A stretch of 64,000 bases of DNA, taken from assembly GCA_030697165.1 (NCBI GenBank), contig JAUYQQ010000019.1, positions 124,001 through 188,000 of the forward strand, read 5' to 3'. Under the pieces are notes generated by a model. The model saw only the letters and a list, made by a program, of their open reading frames with translations, had not been told where the DNA came from and ran no database searches. Positions 18,134 to 26,855 of this stretch are shown one piece after another. Numbering within the stretch: the stretch's first letter is position 1; the number at the start of each line of letters is the position of its first letter. The translations under genes were made by a program, and so were the position numbers. Origin of the DNA: Acidobacteriota bacterium (GTDB lineage Bacteria > Acidobacteriota > Vicinamibacteria > Vicinamibacterales > UBA2999).

Positions 18134-18724
18134 CTACGCGGCGAGCACGCCCGCCACTCGCGAAGCTTCGGCGGGCTCTGCGGTGTGCGAGTCGCCACCA
18201 CCAAGCAGATGCTTGCCGGTGGCGCGGGCCAGGCACATCGCGGTGCGATTCTGCGACGGCAACCGCGTGCCGTTGATCACCTCGAGCCCGTCGACCCACG
18301 GCAGGACGGCCGCGAGGTGGGCGGCGGTCAGCGGCCCGTTGATGCCGGAGGCCACGTGGTTGAGTGAGGTGTAGATGCCTTCGCGACCGAGGTACGGCAT
18401 CAACTGGCGCACGTCCTGCCGCAGACGCTGGATCTCGTCGTGCTGGGCCGGCGTGATGTCGAGAACGTTGAGGTGCACGCACAGGTCCACATCCGTGAAC
18501 TCTGCCGTGACCTCACAGCCCACCAGCACATCCGGCTGGTGAGCAATGTCGAGGGCGCCGCTGACCTGGTCGTGGTCGGTGACCGTGACCAGATCCATGC
18601 CGCGCCGTTTCGCGGTGTCATACACGCCCTGGGGCGTGTTGTAACACTCGCGCATGAAGTGATTAAAGGGGAACACCGTGGCGTCGCCTGAGTGAAATGT
18701 GTGGACATGTGTATCAAGCCTCAC
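18134..18724 (-). CDS. PHP-domain metal-dependent phosphoesterase, C-terminus apparently shortened
   Basis: 196 residues. N-terminal metal motif DTHVHTFHSGD, then VTDHDQVSGA and GCEVTAEF, as in PHP phosphoesterases; GGGDSHT is the last metal motif. Family members usually continue 60 or more residues past this point. Here the protein ends after TAEPAEASRVAGVLAA, encoded by a copy of dispersed repeat F next to a large repeat-B block. I infer that repeat insertion or recombination replaced the original 3' end. All recognisable metal motifs remain, so activity may persist. Confidence 0.75.
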   Translation of the reverse strand: MRLDTHVHTFHSGDATVFPFNHFMRECYNTPQGVYDTAKRRGMDLVTVTDHDQVSGALDIAHQPDVLVGCEVTAEFTDVDLCVHLNVLDITPAQHDEIQRLRQDVRQLMPYLGREGIYTSLNHVASGINGPLTAAHLAAVLPWVDGLEVINGTRLPSQNRTAMCLARATGKHLLGGGDSHTAEPAEASRVAGVLAA

Positions 18725-18804
18725 CGCTCACCTCCCATTGCTTCACGCAGTGTCGCAAGGGCAAATGGCAAAACCGTGGCGATCACATCTCCAATACGCA
18801 ACAT

Positions 18805-19536
18805 TTAGGGGCGCACATCCAGATGCACCGTATCCTTGGGGCGGTGATGAAGCAGTTCTGACACGAAGTTGCGCACATACAACCGGAACACCGCGCCCTT
18901 CCCCATCGCGTTGTAGCGTCTTGCCGAGGTATAGAGGAAGCAGTCGTAGCGCAGTTCCACGCGCCCGACGCGCGACAAGCGGCGGCCCAGGTTGGTGTCT
19001 TCGCCGTGGAACTCGATCGAGGTGTCGAAGCCGCCGATGAGTTCAAGCGCCTCGCGACGCACTGCGAAGTTGCCGCCGTAGAACACCACGCCAATTCGCA
19101 GCACGTACTTGACGAGAATGTGCGTGGCCGGGCCCAACGTGAAGTCGTACGCCCGCAACAGCGCACGGCCCCACCAGTCCCAATCGTAGAATCGGTAGTT
19201 CCCCGACAGCGCGATCAGGCTGGCATCGCCGCGGAATCGGCGCTCGATGCGCTCGAGCCACCTGTGCGGCGCCCGGCAATCGGCATCGACATAGACCAGC
19301 ACATCGCCGGTCGCCTCCTGCCGGCCGCGCTCGCGCGCGATCACCAGGCCCTCGCGAGGTTCGTCAACCACGCGCACGCTGGCAATGGCGCGGGCGACGG
19401 CGCCCGTGCGATCGGAGCTCGCGTTGTCGATCACGATGATGTCGTCGGGGGGCCGGCTCTGCGATAGCAGCGACTGCAGGCACGGCGCAAGGTAGTGCTC
19501 TTCGTTATAGGCGCAGACGATGACGCTGATGGTCAC
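18805..19536 (-). CDS. Family 2 glycosyltransferase
   Basis: 243 residues. Nucleotide-sugar site SVIVCAYNEEHYL, then VIDNASSDRT, and the metal-binding acidic motif VDADCRAP in the DxD position. GGNFAVRREALELIGGFD and EDTNLGRRLSR match GT-A fold acceptor regions. There is no transmembrane segment, so probably cytosolic or peripheral. Acceptor and sugar are unknown. The PHP gene follows on the same strand with an 80-bp gap in which I see no feature. Confidence 0.85.
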   Translation of the reverse strand: MTISVIVCAYNEEHYLAPCLQSLLSQSRPPDDIIVIDNASSDRTGAVARAIASVRVVDEPREGLVIARERGRQEATGDVLVYVDADCRAPHRWLERIERRFRGDASLIALSGNYRFYDWDWWGRALLRAYDFTLGPATHILVKYVLRIGVVFYGGNFAVRREALELIGGFDTSIEFHGEDTNLGRRLSRVGRVELRYDCFLYTSARRYNAMGKGAVFRLYVRNFVSELLHHRPKDTVHLDVRP

Positions 19537-19603
19537 TCTGGAGGCACAGGTTACGGGACCGCCGTGACGGGACGATCACGGACGCGTGACGGACCGGTTA
19601 ATC

Positions 19604-19703
19604 CCCACGAAGACGCGAAGCGCCGAGCCCTACGATGGCGGCGCAGCCGCCGAGCCCCACGAGCGCCGACTTGTCCCGCCGTAGCCTTGGCGAAGGTGGA
19701 AGG
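19604..19703. repeat. Repeat families B and F between GT2 and phoB
   Basis: GAGCCCTACGAT then GGCGGC-GCA-GCCGCC (19637-19651) then GAGCCCCACGAG repeats the family-B layout of 17896-18120 with another stem. A family-F element, TCCCGCCGTAGCCTTGGCG, follows at 19674-19692. The rest of the 247-bp gap holds only the phoB leader. Confidence 0.8.
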
Positions 19704-19783
19704 CGCGAGCCCCAACCGTTACCCAGAATTAACGCCCCCGTCACCGGCCGGAAACCTGCACTGACTACTGTGGGAGTGTCCTC

Positions 19784-20581
19784 ATGCAGGCAAAGGAACG
19801 CCGGATGCAACAGAACAGCTTGGTACGTGCCGATCAACCCTCGTCTTCGCCACGCCCCAGAGTCTCGGGCAGTCCCGGGGGCAATCCCAAGACGCGCGTC
19901 CTGGTCGTGGAGGATGAAAAGGACATCTCGGGCCTGATCAAGCACACCCTCGAGCGCAGCGGCGATACCATTGTCGAGATCGCCGCCAGCGGCGACCAGG
20001 CGCTCAAGCTGGCCAGCGAGCAGCAAGTCGACCTGATCATCCTCGACCTCAACCTGCCGGTACTGGGAGGCCTCGAAGTCTGCCGCCTGCTGCGGACGCG
20101 GCCGGGCACCGCCAAGACCCCGATCATCATGCTGACGGCGCGCAGCAGCGAGAGCGACCGCGTGGTCGGCCTCGACGCGGGTGCCGACGACTACGTCACC
20201 AAGCCCTTTAGTCCCCGCGAACTCTCAGCCCGCGTGCGTGCGGTATTACGCCGCGGCCGTCCCGAAGAGGCCGGTCCGCCGCCGATCTACCGCGGCGAGC
20301 ACCTGGTGGCCGACTTTGATGCGGTATCCATTGCCGTGGATGGCGTGTCGGTGCGGTTGACGCGGCGCGAGTTCGAACTGCTGCGCCACCTGGTCGAGAA
20401 CAAGAACCGCGTGCTGTCGCGAGATCGCCTGCTGGAACGAGTGTGGGGCTACGATCGGATGATCGAAACGCGTTCGGTGGACGTCCACGTCGGCCGCCTG
20501 CGCGGCAAGCTGGGCGCCGCCGGCAAGCAGATCGAAACCGTGGTCGGGCTGGGCTACCGGTTTATTGAGTCTGAGAAGTAG
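19784..20581 (+). CDS. phoB: OmpR/PhoB-type response regulator
   Basis: 265 residues. After about 37 polar residues comes a receiver domain (VLVVEDEKDIS, phospho-acceptor Asp88 in LIILDLNLP, Lys140 in DYVTKPFSP). A winged-helix output domain follows (VRLTRREFELLRHLVENK, SVDVHVGRLRGKLG, VGLGYRF). GGGAG precedes ATG 19784; ATG 19805 would trim seven residues. Position at the head of a block with SixA, CHAD, Ppx and PstSCAB-PhoU supports the phosphate-starvation regulator. No sensor kinase PhoR lies in the window. It converges on a small gene, with a 20-bp overlap of 3' ends. Confidence 0.88.
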   Translation: MQAKERRMQQNSLVRADQPSSSPRPRVSGSPGGNPKTRVLVVEDEKDISGLIKHTLERSGDTIVEIAASGDQALKLASEQQVDLIILDLNLPVLGGLEVCRLLRTRPGTAKTPIIMLTARSSESDRVVGLDAGADDYVTKPFSPRELSARVRAVLRRGRPEEAGPPPIYRGEHLVADFDAVSIAVDGVSVRLTRREFELLRHLVENKNRVLSRDRLLERVWGYDRMIETRSVDVHVGRLRGKLGAAGKQIETVVGLGYRFIESEK

Positions 20582-20795
20582 CGGCGACTTCGACCCAGCC
20601 CTTGGTGCGAAGCTCGTCCAGCTCGCTCGCGATCGAACGCTTGGCGCGTTCGACGCGGTGCCAGTCCTGATAGTGCGCCTGGCGCACCACCTCGCTATCG
20701 CGTTCCTCTTTCACGACCCAGCCCTCATCAGTCACCGAAATCGAGTAGTGGCGCGTGTGATCGAGAAACTGCAGTTTCTTGGTGAAGGCGTCCAT
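20562..20795 (-). CDS. Small conserved-looking hypothetical protein
   Basis: 77 residues, charged and probably cytosolic: MDAFTKKLQFLDHTRHY, then a helical C-terminal half (RVERAKRSIASELDELRTKG). A strong GAGGAG lies just before ATG 20795. I do not recognise the family; the compact sheet-then-helix pattern could be a single small domain. Its 3' end overlaps the convergent phoB end by 20 bp. Confidence 0.6.
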   Translation of the reverse strand: MDAFTKKLQFLDHTRHYSISVTDEGWVVKEERDSEVVRQAHYQDWHRVERAKRSIASELDELRTKGWVEVAATSQTQ

Positions 20796-20884
20796 TACTC
20801 CTCGATGGTGGCTCGAACGGACGCTGCGCTGGTGTAAATTCTTCGCGACAAGTCCTCGGTCAAATGAGATAACTCGCTGAGCCA

Positions 20885-21778
20885 TCAGGACTTAACTCGC
20901 ACGACCAGCGTTCGCGGACGGGTGCGTAACTGGATCGTTTTCGACCCGCGGCGCGGTTCTCCGTCCACGTGAAACCAGATGTCGCTGTCCGACGAAATGG
21001 CCGCCTGCGCGGCCGTGCGCATCAACACGCTCTCGTCGGCTTTCAAGGTGCCGTTGAAAAACGCGGGGATGCGCGACGCCATCCCGATCAGTGAAAGCGG
21101 CCTCACCAAGACGACGTCGATCTGACCGTCGTCGAGAAGCGCGTGTGGAGCAATCTGCGCGCCGTTGCCGTACTGCCGCGAGTTGGCAAGCGCCACGAAC
21201 AACGCGGGCGACGCCATCGGCGCGGCCTCGCTCTCCGGAAACGTGATCGCGTAGTCGCGTGCCCGATAGGCTGGCAGTTCGCTCATCGTGGCGACCACAT
21301 ACCCCAGCAGGCCCCGGCGAGCACCCGGCAGGGCCATGCGATTGGCGATGCTGGCATCCAGCCCAATACCGGCGACGTTGAAGAACAGCGAGCCGTCCAG
21401 CTCGCCCGCATCGATCGAGCGAGTCGTGCCCGTGGCTGCCACCTCGAAGGCCGCAGCCGCATCGAGTGGCACGCCGAGGTCCCGCGCCAATCCGTTGCCC
21501 GATCCACCGGGGATGATCGCCATCGCGACCGGTGAGCCTGCCAGGCCGGCACCGACACCATTGACCGTGCCGTCGCCACCCCACGCCGCCACCAGAGTGT
21601 GGCCGGCACTGACCGCCGCCGCGGCAAACCGCTGCGCATCGTCCGGACCGGTGGTGATGTGGACGTCAACTTCGAATCCCGCGCGGCCGAGCGACTCGCG
21701 GGCGAGCGCAGCGCAAGCGTCCAGCGTGCGCGACCGGCCAGGGCCCGCGATTGGGTTGACGACGACGGTCGCCTTCAT
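20885..21778 (-). CDS. Diacylglycerol/lipid kinase family protein
   Basis: 297 residues of the DagK/YegS/sphingosine-kinase superfamily. Start motif VVVNPIAGPGRS, nucleotide loop GGDGTVNGVGAGL, PGGSGNGLARDLGVPLD and the C-terminal LLDDGQIDVVLVRP and DIWFHVDGEP are all in place. It would phosphorylate a membrane lipid with ATP at the inner leaflet. ATG 21778 fits the family start; the frame extends further upstream through a repeat-E element and is rejected there. Second gene of a minus-strand group with sixA and the CHAD gene. Confidence 0.88.
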   Translation of the reverse strand: MKATVVVNPIAGPGRSRTLDACAALARESLGRAGFEVDVHITTGPDDAQRFAAAAVSAGHTLVAAWGGDGTVNGVGAGLAGSPVAMAIIPGGSGNGLARDLGVPLDAAAAFEVAATGTTRSIDAGELDGSLFFNVAGIGLDASIANRMALPGARRGLLGYVVATMSELPAYRARDYAITFPESEAAPMASPALFVALANSRQYGNGAQIAPHALLDDGQIDVVLVRPLSLIGMASRIPAFFNGTLKADESVLMRTAAQAAISSDSDIWFHVDGEPRRGSKTIQLRTRPRTLVVRVKS

Positions 21779-21779
21779 G

Positions 21780-21836
21780 GCCACAGATTCCACCGAGTCG
21801 CCTTCACAGCCACAGATTCCACCGATTAGGCACAGA
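21780..21836. repeat. Repeat family E, copy 1
   Basis: CCACAGATTCCACCGA occurs twice, at 21781 and 21810, with GATTAGGCACAGAG after the second. On the minus strand this reads GTGCCTAATCGGTGGAATC then TGTGGC. A near-identical element is at 45903. It lies directly before the lipid-kinase ATG. Confidence 0.7.
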
Positions 21837-21849
21837 GTCCTGACGGGGG

Positions 21850-22362
21850 TTAGCGAGCGAGGGCGCGGAGGGTCCGCGGCGTGAGGTGCCAGCGCAACGT
21901 GCCGGGCCCTCCTGGCGTCGCGCCGTCCAGGTCGATGGCGCACACGGCGCCCTTCTTGAACTGGATGATGCCGCGGGCGCCCAGGAGGCGGGCCGCCAGT
22001 TCGCCGAGATCCGGCTCGTGCCCGACCAGGGCGAGGCGGCGATGTCGCTTCGCCGCGTGGGTCTTAATCGCCTCGAGGATCGCCTGGTGCCGCCCGCCCG
22101 GAGCCAGTGCCGCCACTTCGGCAATGGCCGGCTTCGGCTTCAGTCCCGCAGCCAGCAGGGTGGCGGTGTCGCGCGCGCGGACCAGCGGGCTGGTCAGCAC
22201 AAAATCGATCACGACATCCAGTTCGAGCAAGCCCGGCACCGAAGACGCGAATTTCCTGACGCCCTCAGGGGTCAGCGGCCGCAGGGTATCGTCGGGGTAC
22301 TTCGGTCCACGCTCGGCGGCCAGGCCGTGGCGGACGAGGTACAGCTCAATGGTGGCGGCCAT
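21850..22362 (-). CDS. sixA: SixA-like phosphohistidine phosphatase
   Basis: 170-residue histidine phosphatase. Catalytic motif YLVRHGLAAERG near the N-terminus (His of RHG is phosphorylated), then TPEGVRK, LTSPLVRARDTA, and the second catalytic His in LVGHEPDLGELA. SixA proteins dephosphorylate His-phosphorylated proteins or small phospho-substrates. It is 13 bp from the CHAD gene on the same strand. SixA-CHAD-Ppx neighbours are commonly linked to polyphosphate handling. Confidence 0.9.
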   Translation of the reverse strand: MAATIELYLVRHGLAAERGPKYPDDTLRPLTPEGVRKFASSVPGLLELDVVIDFVLTSPLVRARDTATLLAAGLKPKPAIAEVAALAPGGRHQAILEAIKTHAAKRHRRLALVGHEPDLGELAARLLGARGIIQFKKGAVCAIDLDGATPGGPGTLRWHLTPRTLRALAR

Positions 22363-22374
22363 GGATGTTCCGGT

Positions 22375-23262
22375 TCAGGCCGCCGTCGCGCGAAATTGCC
22401 CGGCGGAGTCGACGACCGACTCGCACAGTTTCAACAGCGACGGCCTGGCGTGCATGTAGGCGGCGTGCCCCTCGCGGCACTCGTCCTCGAGCACGCGGAT
22501 CAGCGCATCCAGTTCGGCCATGCTGCGGCGGTTGCGGGCCGGCAGCGATGCCTGGACGGTGCGCGTGCTCTCGATCAGGATCTCGAGGTCGTGCATGCGG
22601 CCCAACAGGTCCTGTTGGGTCTTCAGGCGGTTGAGGTGCAGTCGCGATCGCGAGCGCGCCAGCTCGCGCTGGATCTCGAGCGCGTAGCGCAGCTTTTTGG
22701 CCTCGATCCGGACCCGATGCAGCCGTTCGGCGAGGTAGATGCCGCCGGCGCGGATGATCGCGGCGCGCAACCGGCGGGCGCGCTTGCCGGCCTGGGCCAA
22801 GGCGTGGGCGACGGCATCGCCCGGCACCCCTGATCGCGTTTCCGGCGCCGCGACATCGACCAGGCGCTTGCGCAGCTTGTCGAGGCGCGACGGCGTGATC
22901 TCGTCGAGCATGTCGCGGCGGCGCTTCAGCCGTTCGGCGGTCACCGCCTCGCGCACGCGGCCAATCGCCGCCGCCGGGGCCACGCCGCGGCCTTCCAGTT
23001 CGGTCAGCAGCTGCAACGACACGTCCAACTCGCGCACCGGGCCAAGGGCCCGGGTAATGCGGCGGACGCGGCGATGGACGCGGTCGAGTGCATCGGCGTC
23101 GGCGCTCGCGCCCAGCATGGGCAGGGCGCCGCGCAGCCGGCGGGAGGCGACGCGCGCCTGGTGCACCGAGGTCTCGTCGCCCGACTGCGCAGCCGGCATC
23201 GCCGCCAGCAGCGAGATCAGGCGCTGGCGGAGAATCGCGACGGAGAGGGCGGAGGGCGCCAT
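22375..23262 (-). CDS. CHAD-domain protein (polyphosphate-binding)
   Basis: 295 residues, mostly helical and very rich in Arg, with conserved His positions in SVHQARVASRRLRGALPML and LHRVRIEAKKLRYALE. These are the two halves of a CHAD (conserved histidine alpha-helical) domain. CHAD proteins bind inorganic polyphosphate through a basic pore. No CYTH domain is fused. Divergent from ppx with an 87-bp gap, and head of the minus-strand group CHAD-sixA-lipid kinase. Confidence 0.92.
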   Translation of the reverse strand: MAPSALSVAILRQRLISLLAAMPAAQSGDETSVHQARVASRRLRGALPMLGASADADALDRVHRRVRRITRALGPVRELDVSLQLLTELEGRGVAPAAAIGRVREAVTAERLKRRRDMLDEITPSRLDKLRKRLVDVAAPETRSGVPGDAVAHALAQAGKRARRLRAAIIRAGGIYLAERLHRVRIEAKKLRYALEIQRELARSRSRLHLNRLKTQQDLLGRMHDLEILIESTRTVQASLPARNRRSMAELDALIRVLEDECREGHAAYMHARPSLLKLCESVVDSAGQFRATAA

Positions 23263-23349
23263 GCTAGGATCAGCGCCGATTATACCCTTCGACTCGGGAT
23301 TCGGGCCGTTCCGCCCGAATCCCTCGCTCAGGGCAAGCCCAGTCCCTAT

Positions 23350-24987
23350 ATGCGACTAGCCGCCATCGATATCGGTACCAACTCGGTCCACATGATCGTG
23401 GTGCGCGTACGGCCGGATTTCTCGTTCGAGGTCGTGGACCGCGAGAAGGAAATGGTCCGGCTGGGCGCCGGCGGCCTGGACGGCAAGAAGATGACGCCGG
23501 AATCGATGAACGCCGCGCTGCAGGCGCTGTCGAAGTTCCAGCGGCTGGCGACCTCCCACCAGGTGGACGAGATTCTCGCCGTGGCGACCAGCGCGACGCG
23601 CGAGGCCGAAAACGGCGGCGCGTTCCTCAAGGCCATCGAGCGCAAGACCGGCATTCGCGCGCGGTTGATTACGGGCACCGAAGAGGCCCGGTTGATCCAC
23701 CTGGCCGCGGTCTACGGCGTCGACACGCCGAAGCCGGCGGTGGTGATCGACATCGGCGGCGGCAGCGTGGAGATCACGCGCGGCAGCGGCCGCGAAATCG
23801 AGTTCGCGCGCAGCTTCAAGATGGGCGTGATCCGGCTGACAGAGCGCTACGTGGACTCCGACCCCATCTCCAGCCGCGACGAACGCAAGATGGTCGAGTT
23901 CATCAGCGAGCAGGCCGACCGCTATCTCGAGACCATCGTTGAAGCGGGTTACGACCGCGTCATCGGCACCTCCGGCACCATCCTGTCGCTCGGTACGGTC
24001 GCGACCGCCATCGATCGCGGCGCCGTGCCCACCGAGATTCGCAACCTGCGTGTGCCCGCCAAGAGCCTGCGCAAGCTGCGCAAGTCCGCGATCGACATGG
24101 ACCTCGAAGAGCGGATGCACCTCCCCGGCCTCGACCCGCGACGCGCCGACCTGATGGTGGCCGGGGCAATCCTGCTCGACACCATCCTGCGGCGGCTCGG
24201 CGCCGAGGAGATCACGCTCTGCGACCTCGCGCTGCGCGAAGGCGTGCTGCTCGATTACATCCACGGCCATCGCAAGCACATCACCCGCATCGATCGGTAC
24301 CCGGACGTGCGGCGCCGGTCGGTGATCGAGCTGGCGGAACGCTGCAGCTGGGAAGGCGAACACTCGCGCCAGGTGGCGGCGCTGGCGCTGACGATGTTCG
24401 ACCTGACCAAGCGCATTCATGGGCTGGGCGACCGGGAGCGGGAGTGGCTGGAGTATGCCGGCTTCCTGCACGACATCGGCAACCACATCAGCTACGAGAA
24501 GCACCATCGCCACTCGTACTACCTGATCAAGAACGGCGACCTGCGGGGCTTCGAACCGGACGAGATCGACATCATCGCGCTGGTGACGCGCTATCACCGC
24601 CGCGCCACGCCCAAGGACCACCACATCGGCCAGCAGGACCTGAACAAGGGCCAGCGCCGCGCGGTCGAGGTGCTGTCGGCGTTCTTGCGCCTGGCCGAAA
24701 CGCTGGACCGCAGCCGCCACGGCGTCATTCGCGGGCTCGAAATGCGCGAACGGCTCGGCCAGTTGCGCATCAAGGTGCAGGCGCTCGGCGACGCCGAGCT
24801 GGAAGTGTGGGCGGCGCACAAGCAGGCCAAGGCGCTCGAAGAAGTGCTCGACCGCAAGATCCGGATTGAGAAGGTCCCCTACCGCAAGGGACTGAAGTCG
24901 GTGGCGACCGAGTTGACGCGGCAGCGGCTCGCGCCGACCGGCCGTCCGCGCAGCGTGCCGCCCGGCGCCGCCAAGTCTCGCAAATAA
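23350..24987 (+). CDS. ppx: Exopolyphosphatase / pppGpp phosphatase with C-terminal HD domain
   Basis: 545 residues. ASKHA-type phosphatase core: LAAIDIGTNSVHMIVV, VATSATREAENG, catalytic-region ITGTEEARL, VVIDIGGGSVEI and IGTSGTILSLG. The C-terminal third is HD-like (GFLHDIGNHISYEKHH), as in long Ppx/GppA forms. It hydrolyses polyphosphate ends or pppGpp. ATG 23350 gives the usual family N-terminus; the frame is open further upstream but reads the antisense of the CHAD gene. The gene end is Pro/Arg-rich. Confidence 0.92.
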   Translation: MRLAAIDIGTNSVHMIVVRVRPDFSFEVVDREKEMVRLGAGGLDGKKMTPESMNAALQALSKFQRLATSHQVDEILAVATSATREAENGGAFLKAIERKTGIRARLITGTEEARLIHLAAVYGVDTPKPAVVIDIGGGSVEITRGSGREIEFARSFKMGVIRLTERYVDSDPISSRDERKMVEFISEQADRYLETIVEAGYDRVIGTSGTILSLGTVATAIDRGAVPTEIRNLRVPAKSLRKLRKSAIDMDLEERMHLPGLDPRRADLMVAGAILLDTILRRLGAEEITLCDLALREGVLLDYIHGHRKHITRIDRYPDVRRRSVIELAERCSWEGEHSRQVAALALTMFDLTKRIHGLGDREREWLEYAGFLHDIGNHISYEKHHRHSYYLIKNGDLRGFEPDEIDIIALVTRYHRRATPKDHHIGQQDLNKGQRRAVEVLSAFLRLAETLDRSRHGVIRGLEMRERLGQLRIKVQALGDAELEVWAAHKQAKALEEVLDRKIRIEKVPYRKGLKSVATELTRQRLAPTGRPRSVPPGAAKSRK

Positions 24988-25007
24988 CTTTGTGATATAA
25001 AGATTAT

Positions 25008-25766
25008 GTGACTCCGACCGCCCGGCGCACCCTGATCGGCCTGGGCGGCGCCGGCGTCGGGATCTCGCTGTTGCTCGCCAGCTACCTGTCGCTCGGCCTC
25101 TGGTTCGCGCCTCCGTGGCCGGCCCCGGCCCCCAACGGCACCGTCACGCCGCTGGCCGGCGAGGCTCTGTGGGCCCGCGCCGAAGGCGGCGCCGCGACCG
25201 ATCTCAATCCCTTCCGCCCCCTCAACCTGGCTCAGCTGCTCGTGTGCATCGCCCAGGCGGAGACCGCGGACGATCCGGATCTGCAGGCCGACGCCCAGGC
25301 TGCCTGCCGGACCCGGCACATGCCGGCGTTTGGTGCCGTGGTCCACCTCTCCCGGGAACACGTGCGCGCCGCAGGCCATGCGGAACCCGGCTTCCGCGAG
25401 GGTCACGCGCGGTTTGTGACCACGATCTGGCTGGCGCGATCGTGGACGAAGGCCGAGCTTCTGGCCACGCTGGCCGAGCGCGCGGAGTTTGGCATGGGCT
25501 TGCGCGGCCTGGAGGCGGCCGCGCACGGGTACTTCGGGCGGCCGGCGGCTGATCTAAGCCTGCCCCAGGTGGCGATGGTGGCGGCCCTGGCCGGCGATGT
25601 CGCCATCGACCCGTGGTGCGAGCCGGCCGAGGCAGCCGGCCTGCGGCATCGCATCCTCGAGCGCATGCGCGACAACCTGGCCATCGACGAGCAGGCGTTC
25701 CTGGCGGCCGACCGCAGCGACCTCGACCTTAGCGAGCGGTCCGATTCGGCGTGCCCAGGCCGTTAA
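25008..25766 (+). CDS. Membrane-anchored GT51-like (peptidoglycan transglycosylase) protein, divergent
   Basis: 252 residues. One N-terminal membrane helix (LIGLGGAGVGISLLLASYL) is followed by an exported domain. MGLRGLEAAAHGYFGRPAAD then LSLPQVAMVAALAG matches the conserved end of family 51 transglycosylases. The expected catalytic Glu motif near the start of that domain (EDxxFxxH) is not visible, and several early GT51 motifs are missing, so activity is doubtful. Start GTG 25008 follows an AT-rich stretch. It lies between ppx and pstS; a regulatory or structural role is possible but unsupported. Confidence 0.55.
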   Translation: MTPTARRTLIGLGGAGVGISLLLASYLSLGLWFAPPWPAPAPNGTVTPLAGEALWARAEGGAATDLNPFRPLNLAQLLVCIAQAETADDPDLQADAQAACRTRHMPAFGAVVHLSREHVRAAGHAEPGFREGHARFVTTIWLARSWTKAELLATLAERAEFGMGLRGLEAAAHGYFGRPAADLSLPQVAMVAALAGDVAIDPWCEPAEAAGLRHRILERMRDNLAIDEQAFLAADRSDLDLSERSDSACPGR

Positions 25767-25779
25767 CACGGATTTAACA
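25763..25779 (+). promoter_or_regulatory. Pho-box-like direct repeat upstream of pstS
   Basis: TTAACA-N5-TTAACA, two identical 6-bp half-sites with an 11-bp period, 45 bp before the pstS ATG. This matches the tandem layout bound by PhoP/PhoB-type regulators (the Bacillus PhoP box is TTAACA-like with the same period). The PhoB-like regulator 6 kb upstream is the natural candidate. Confidence 0.6.
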
Positions 25780-25823
25780 CGCCAGAAACTGCCGCGAAAC
25801 CCACAACGCGTACGCTATGGACC

Positions 25824-26846
25824 ATGTTGTTGTCCCTGTTTCGTCGCATTCTGCCCGTTGTGCTTTTGATCGCTACGCTGGCCGCCTGTGGCGGTGGTTC
25901 CGGCGGCGGAGGCTCGGCGCTCGTGACGCTCGACGGGTCCAGCACGGTTTTTCCCATTGGCGAAGCCGTCGCGGAGGAATTTCAGAAGGCCAACCAGGGC
26001 ATCAACGTGACCGTGGGTATCTCCGGCACCGGTGGCGGCTTCAAGAAGTTCTGCCGCGCCGAAATCGACATTGCCAACGCCTCGCGGCCGATCAGCGCCA
26101 GTGAAGTTGAGGCCTGCCGTCAGTCCGGCGTCGAGTTCATCGAGATGCCGGTGGCGTACGACGGCATTGCCATCGCGGTGCACCCGACGGCAAGCTGGGT
26201 GGACAAGATCACGGTCGCCGAGCTGAAGACACTCTTTGCCCCAGAGTCGCAGGGAAAAATCAAACGGTGGAACCAGGTCCGGTCCTCGTGGCCCGACCGT
26301 GAAATCCACCTGTTTGGCGCCGGCGTCGATTCAGGCACCTTCGATTACTTCACCGAAGCCATCATGGGCACGGCCAAGGCCAGCCGCGGCGACTTCACCT
26401 CGAGCGAAGACGACAACGTGCTGGTGCAGGGCGTCAGCAGCGATGAACTCGCGCTCGGCTTCCTGCCGTTTGCATACTACGAAGAGAACGCCGCGCGGCT
26501 GAAGCTGGTACCAGTGGACGATGAAAAGGCCGATAACGGCGCCGGGCCGATCCTGGCGTCGCCCGTCACCATCAAGGACGGCACGTACCAGCCGCTGTCG
26601 CGGCCGGTGTTCATCTACGTCGCCAAGAAGGCCGCCGACCGCCCCGAAGTACAGCGATTCATCGAGTTCTACATGCAGAATGCCGAAGAGCTGGTCCGTG
26701 AGGTGAACTACGTGGGCCTCGGCCCCGAGATCTACGGCCTGGTCACCGACCGGTTCGCCAAGCGCATCACCGGCTCGGCGTTTTCGGGCCAGCACACCGT
26801 GGGCGTGACCATCGATCAGCTGCTCAGCAAGGAACGCGCGCAGTAG
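25824..26846 (+). CDS. pstS: Phosphate ABC transporter substrate-binding lipoprotein
   Basis: 340 residues. Lipobox LAAC (Cys22) after a hydrophobic signal, then a Gly/Ser linker. Mature start [20 protein letters not shown] is the PstS phosphate-loop, with [11 protein letters not shown] and the Thr/Ser cluster [10 protein letters not shown] lining the phosphate site. It captures Pi in the periplasm for PstCAB. First gene of pstS-pstC-pstA-pstB-phoU; pstC follows after 9 bp. A Pho-box-like repeat precedes it. Confidence 0.95.
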   Translation: MLLSLFRRILPVVLLIATLAACGGGSGGGGSALVTLDGSSTVFPIGEAVAEEFQKANQGINVTVGISGTGGGFKKFCRAEIDIANASRPISASEVEACRQSGVEFIEMPVAYDGIAIAVHPTASWVDKITVAELKTLFAPESQGKIKRWNQVRSSWPDREIHLFGAGVDSGTFDYFTEAIMGTAKASRGDFTSSEDDNVLVQGVSSDELALGFLPFAYYEENAARLKLVPVDDEKADNGAGPILASPVTIKDGTYQPLSRPVFIYVAKKAADRPEVQRFIEFYMQNAEELVREVNYVGLGPEIYGLVTDRFAKRITGSAFSGQHTVGVTIDQLLSKERAQ

Positions 26847-26855
26847 CGCGGCCGC

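Noticed and set aside
16644-18482. 612-codon minus-strand frame
   Set aside because: Antisense to the DASS transporter and running through repeat B; not protein-like.
23356-24819. 487-codon minus-strand frame
   Set aside because: Shadow of the ppx gene; His/Asp/Val-rich text typical of antisense reading in GC-rich DNA.
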